Assembly: GCA_002727395.1 (NCBI GenBank)
Contig: PBWY01000069.1
Location: 1-15,794 of the forward strand
Direction of reading: 5' to 3'
From: Rhodospirillales bacterium
GTDB lineage: Bacteria; Pseudomonadota; Alphaproteobacteria; MPNO01; UBA2964
Length of the DNA: 15,794 nucleotides
This document shows, in pieces, positions 13,542 to 15,794 of the stretch. A program made the translations under genes and the position numbers. The notes below the pieces were generated by a model. That model was not told where the DNA came from. It saw only the letters and a program-made list of their open reading frames with translations, and ran no database searches. Position 1 is the first letter of the stretch. The number at the start of each line of letters is the position of its first letter.

Positions 13542-14453
13542 ATGTCAAAAAATGAGACCTCGACAGTTAGGATATTTGACCGTCGAACCATCGAACTACG
13601 GCGAAAAAGGGCTACCACCAAATTTTCTGCACATGATTTTATGTTTAAGGAAGTAGCTGAACGATTAATTCAACGAATCACCGATGTAAAAAGAAAATTT
13701 GGTCTCACCATAGATTTAGGAGCTAGGACGAAGCATCTAAAACAAATGTTATCGAAAGAAGAATCTATTAATAATATAATTTCATTTGGACTAATTCGCG
13801 ATCTAAAAGATTGCGATTTAATTGGCAACGAGGAAGTTATGCCTTTTAAAGTTGCTAGTGCCGATTTACTTGTTAGTAACTTAGTTTTCCATTGGACCAA
13901 CGACCTCGTCGGTACATTAATACAATGCCGACAAATTCTTAAACCCGATGGCTTATTCTTAGCAGCATTATTCGGGGGAAACACCCTAACAGAACTAAGA
14001 CAGGTTATGGTCGAAGTTGAAAACGAGATTTCAGGAGGTGTTTGGCCTAGAATATCTCCGCTTATCCAATTGCCAGATGCGGCAGCACTTTTACAACGAT
14101 CAGGATATAACCTGCCTGTAGCAGATACAGATACCATTACCGTTACCTACTCAGACGCATTTTCTTTAATGCGCGACCTACGGGGCATGGGAGAAACAAA
14201 CGCTACATTAGCGCGTAAGCGACACTTTTCTAAAAGAAGTATATTTTCTCAAGTAGCAAAACGGTATCATATGCTTTTCGCGGATAGTAAAGGCAGAATA
14301 CCCGCTACTTTTCAGATTATATATTTAACTGGTTGGGCTCCAGATGAGGCACAACCACTACCCTTAAAACCTGGCACTGCCACACAACGATTAGCAGATG
14401 CATTGGATAGCACAGAGCAATCAGCTGGAGACACTGCCAAACCAAAAATATAA
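13542..14453 (+). CDS. NDUFAF5-like SAM-binding methyltransferase-fold protein
   Basis: 303 residues, similar over most of its length to mitochondrial NDUFAF5, the complex I assembly factor. Shared marks are the start 'IFDRRTIELRRKRA' (11-24), 'FHWTNDL', 'ILKPDGLFLAALFGGNTLTELR', 'ISPLIQLPDAAALLQRSGY', 'LMRDLRGMGETN', and 'IPATFQIIYLTGW', followed by a Gly-Thr-Ala-Thr segment. NDUFAF5 hydroxylates an arginine of complex I subunit NDUFS7; bacterial relatives are usually annotated as BioC-like methyltransferases. Motif I is degenerate: 'TIDLGARTKHL' (about 56-66) lacks the last glycine of DxGxGxG-like motifs, so cofactor binding may be altered. No ribosome site precedes the ATG, and a short-leader or leaderless message is possible. 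It ends 6 bases before the convergent transporter's stop. Alphaproteobacterial relatives usually sit beside comF and grxC, which supports the assignment. Confidence 0.85.
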   Translation: MSKNETSTVRIFDRRTIELRRKRATTKFSAHDFMFKEVAERLIQRITDVKRKFGLTIDLGARTKHLKQMLSKEESINNIISFGLIRDLKDCDLIGNEEVMPFKVASADLLVSNLVFHWTNDLVGTLIQCRQILKPDGLFLAALFGGNTLTELRQVMVEVENEISGGVWPRISPLIQLPDAAALLQRSGYNLPVADTDTITVTYSDAFSLMRDLRGMGETNATLARKRHFSKRSIFSQVAKRYHMLFADSKGRIPATFQIIYLTGWAPDEAQPLPLKPGTATQRLADALDSTEQSAGDTAKPKI

Positions 14454-14459
14454 GTATAT

Positions 14460-15728
14460 TTAACGCGTCTTCTCAAGTTTGACAGTCTCCAAATTACTAT
14501 CCCTTTTTTCAGGAACAGACCAAGCTAAGACTGCAGCCAAGAGTGCAAAGGCAAGGGCCATAATCCAAGTCCAGTCGTAGGTTTGAAAAAAGTCAAACAT
14601 AGTTCCGCCAACAAGCGCCCCAAGGGCACCACCAATTGAATGACCAAGAAACAAAATACCCATATTGAAACCCATAGTGCTGACGCCTAAATGACTTGCA
14701 ATAAGTCCTGCTGTTGGCGGCACAGTGGCAAAGTCGAGAGTGCCAAATATAATTGCGAAAAGAAACAGTATGGCGTAATTATCGGTGATAAAAAACAACA
14801 TTATAAAGGATAGCGCCCGCAGGAAATAAACCGTACCTAATAATCCCGGGCGACTGAGTCTGTCGGTTAAAAATCCTGACAAAACCATTCCAAACATATC
14901 AAAACCGGCAAGCACCCCTGTAGCTGCTGCTCCTGTTGTAATAGAAAATCCGCAAGAGGCCGCGTAAGGAATTAAATGTACTTTGACGACACCAGCTGTT
15001 GTAAAACCACATATAAAATAGGCTCCACCCAAAAGCCAGAAGACAGGATGACGTATTAAAAGGTTAAATTTTTCGAGAAAAGACTTGGAATTTTCCTCTG
15101 ACTCTTTTTTCTCATCGCCACTTTTTCCCTCATTAGGTAAGAGGAAGAGAGAAAGTAGGCCCATTCCAATAATTAAAATACCAAATAAAGTTAATGTCGG
15201 GCGCCATCCAATCAAAGTAATTACCCAGGCTATTAGTGGAATAAACAGAAGTTGGCCTCCACCAACACCTGAAGTGCCAATTGAAGTTGCTAAGCCCCTA
15301 TTTTCAATAAATTCACGCGTGATTGTAGCCGTTGCTACCGGCAAACTAATCATCCCGTAGCCGATGGCAGATAAAATGCAATAAATCCCGATAAAAACCC
15401 AGGCTGGGGATAACCAAATCGCGGCATTATCCATGAAAGCAGCAATAATTATACAGAAACCACTTAACATAGTGCCGCCAGAAACGAGATAACGGGCTCC
15501 AAATTTATCCAACAGATGGCCGGCATATGGAGCAACTCCTCCCATTATGATCATTATCAGCGCAGCACCAGAGGTTAAAAACGTTCTCGTCCAATCAAAC
15601 TCCTTTTCCCAAACCGGAATCAGAACAGGCAACGACATCCGCGCAGCAAATGAAAAACTAACGGTGAAAAAAATTACCGCTACAATAAGCCAACCACGCG
15701 GGTTGGAACGAAAAATAGAAAATATCAT
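14460..15728 (-). CDS. MFS transporter, monocarboxylate/oxalate-formate antiporter-like
   Basis: 422 residues with 12 predicted membrane segments by hydrophobicity, arranged six plus six around a charged loop near residues 203-220 ('NEGKSGDEKKESEENSKSF'). The N-terminus is short and basic ('IFRSNPRGW') and leads straight into the first span. The loop between spans 2 and 3 has 'GHLLDKFGARYLVSGG', the MFS signature G-x3-D-x2-G-x-R-like motif. The matching second-half motif is 'SGFLTDRLSRPGLLG'. The overall pattern, with 'GGVAPYAGHLLDKFG' and 'GVLAGFDMFGMVLSG', fits the monocarboxylate/oxalate-formate (OFA-type) MFS group. The substrate cannot be read from sequence, but small carboxylates are typical. 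The ATG is 9 bases after the stop of the upstream partial gene, so both are probably in one operon. It ends tail to tail with the NDUFAF5-like gene, 6 bases apart. Confidence 0.85.
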   Translation of the reverse strand: MIFSIFRSNPRGWLIVAVIFFTVSFSFAARMSLPVLIPVWEKEFDWTRTFLTSGAALIMIIMGGVAPYAGHLLDKFGARYLVSGGTMLSGFCIIIAAFMDNAAIWLSPAWVFIGIYCILSAIGYGMISLPVATATITREFIENRGLATSIGTSGVGGGQLLFIPLIAWVITLIGWRPTLTLFGILIIGMGLLSLFLLPNEGKSGDEKKESEENSKSFLEKFNLLIRHPVFWLLGGAYFICGFTTAGVVKVHLIPYAASCGFSITTGAAATGVLAGFDMFGMVLSGFLTDRLSRPGLLGTVYFLRALSFIMLFFITDNYAILFLFAIIFGTLDFATVPPTAGLIASHLGVSTMGFNMGILFLGHSIGGALGALVGGTMFDFFQTYDWTWIMALAFALLAAVLAWSVPEKRDSNLETVKLEKTR

Positions 15729-15737
15729 TTAAAAATT

Positions 15738-15794
15738 TTACAATAAATCACGCAGCATGGCGACTATAGGCGTATCCGCGGGTAGCATCGGATA
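15738..15794 (-). CDS. C-terminal end of an unidentified protein (runs off window)
   Basis: Reading the minus strand from the window edge, 18 codons are open and end in TAA (15740-15738): YPMLPADTPIVAMLRDLL. The GC-richer codon use and the position 9 bases before the transporter start make this look like the end of a real gene in the same operon. Eighteen residues are too few to name a family. If real, the upstream protein's function would be the best clue to the transporter's substrate. Confidence 0.5.
   Translation of the reverse strand, partial: YPMLPADTPIVAMLRDLL

Noticed and set aside
13670..14137. 155-residue open frame on the minus strand inside the NDUFAF5-like gene
   Set aside because: A shadow of the real gene on the plus strand, without family features or a ribosome site of its own; the same holds for the other antisense open frames in hisS, prfA, rhodanese and transporter genes.

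Overview
The window looks like a chromosomal segment of an AT-rich alphaproteobacterium, possibly a free-living Rhodospirillales-like or marine lineage; the species cannot be named from sequence alone. Three things point to Alphaproteobacteria. There is a DUF4167 gene downstream of prmC, an NDUFAF5-type methyltransferase, and the gene neighbourhood DUF1178 - ubiG - lysC - ptsP - rodZ - hisS - prfA - prmC - DUF4167. No tRNA, rRNA, CRISPR array, insertion sequence or phage gene was seen, and no gene-free stretch exceeds 222 bases.

Layout. Positions 1-445 (minus strand) hold the start of a small membrane-anchored coiled-coil protein that runs off the window. Just upstream of it is a 95-residue stump of a 3-hydroxyisobutyrate-dehydrogenase-type enzyme. 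Positions 588-5800 (minus) are a housekeeping block: DUF4167, prmC, prfA, hisS and rodZ. Between prmC and DUF4167, on the opposite strand, lies a structured element of about 175 nt ending in a U-run; it looks like a non-coding RNA of 6S type. Positions 5909-9449 (minus) carry ptsP and lysC. ubiG (9610-10380) diverges from lysC and converges on DUF1178 (10398-10835, minus).

The right-hand part is the most rearranged. A small SAM-methyltransferase (10933-11487, plus) and a minus-strand pair, grxC plus a four-domain rhodanese-like protein, lie between DUF1178 and an NDUFAF5-like methyltransferase (13542-14453, plus). From my knowledge of related genomes, these two slots are usually occupied by a carbon-nitrogen hydrolase (between DUF1178 and grxC) and comF (between grxC and the methyltransferase). 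An MFS transporter (14460-15728, minus) and the last 18 codons of a further gene close the window.

How the genes work together. prfA and prmC are a functional pair (release factor and its glutamine methylase) joined by a 4-base GTGA overlap. rodZ-hisS is tightly coupled, but ispG, which I would expect between them, is absent. ptsP and lysC are adjacent and link nitrogen signalling with aspartate-family amino-acid synthesis only by position. The rhodanese, which keeps two cysteine-bearing and two cysteine-less domains, is followed by glutaredoxin, suggesting a thiol or sulfur-handling unit. It has a recognisable promoter overlapped by a CGACA-N2-TGTCG dyad. Several genes use GTG or TTG starts (prfA, prmC, rodZ, probably grxC).
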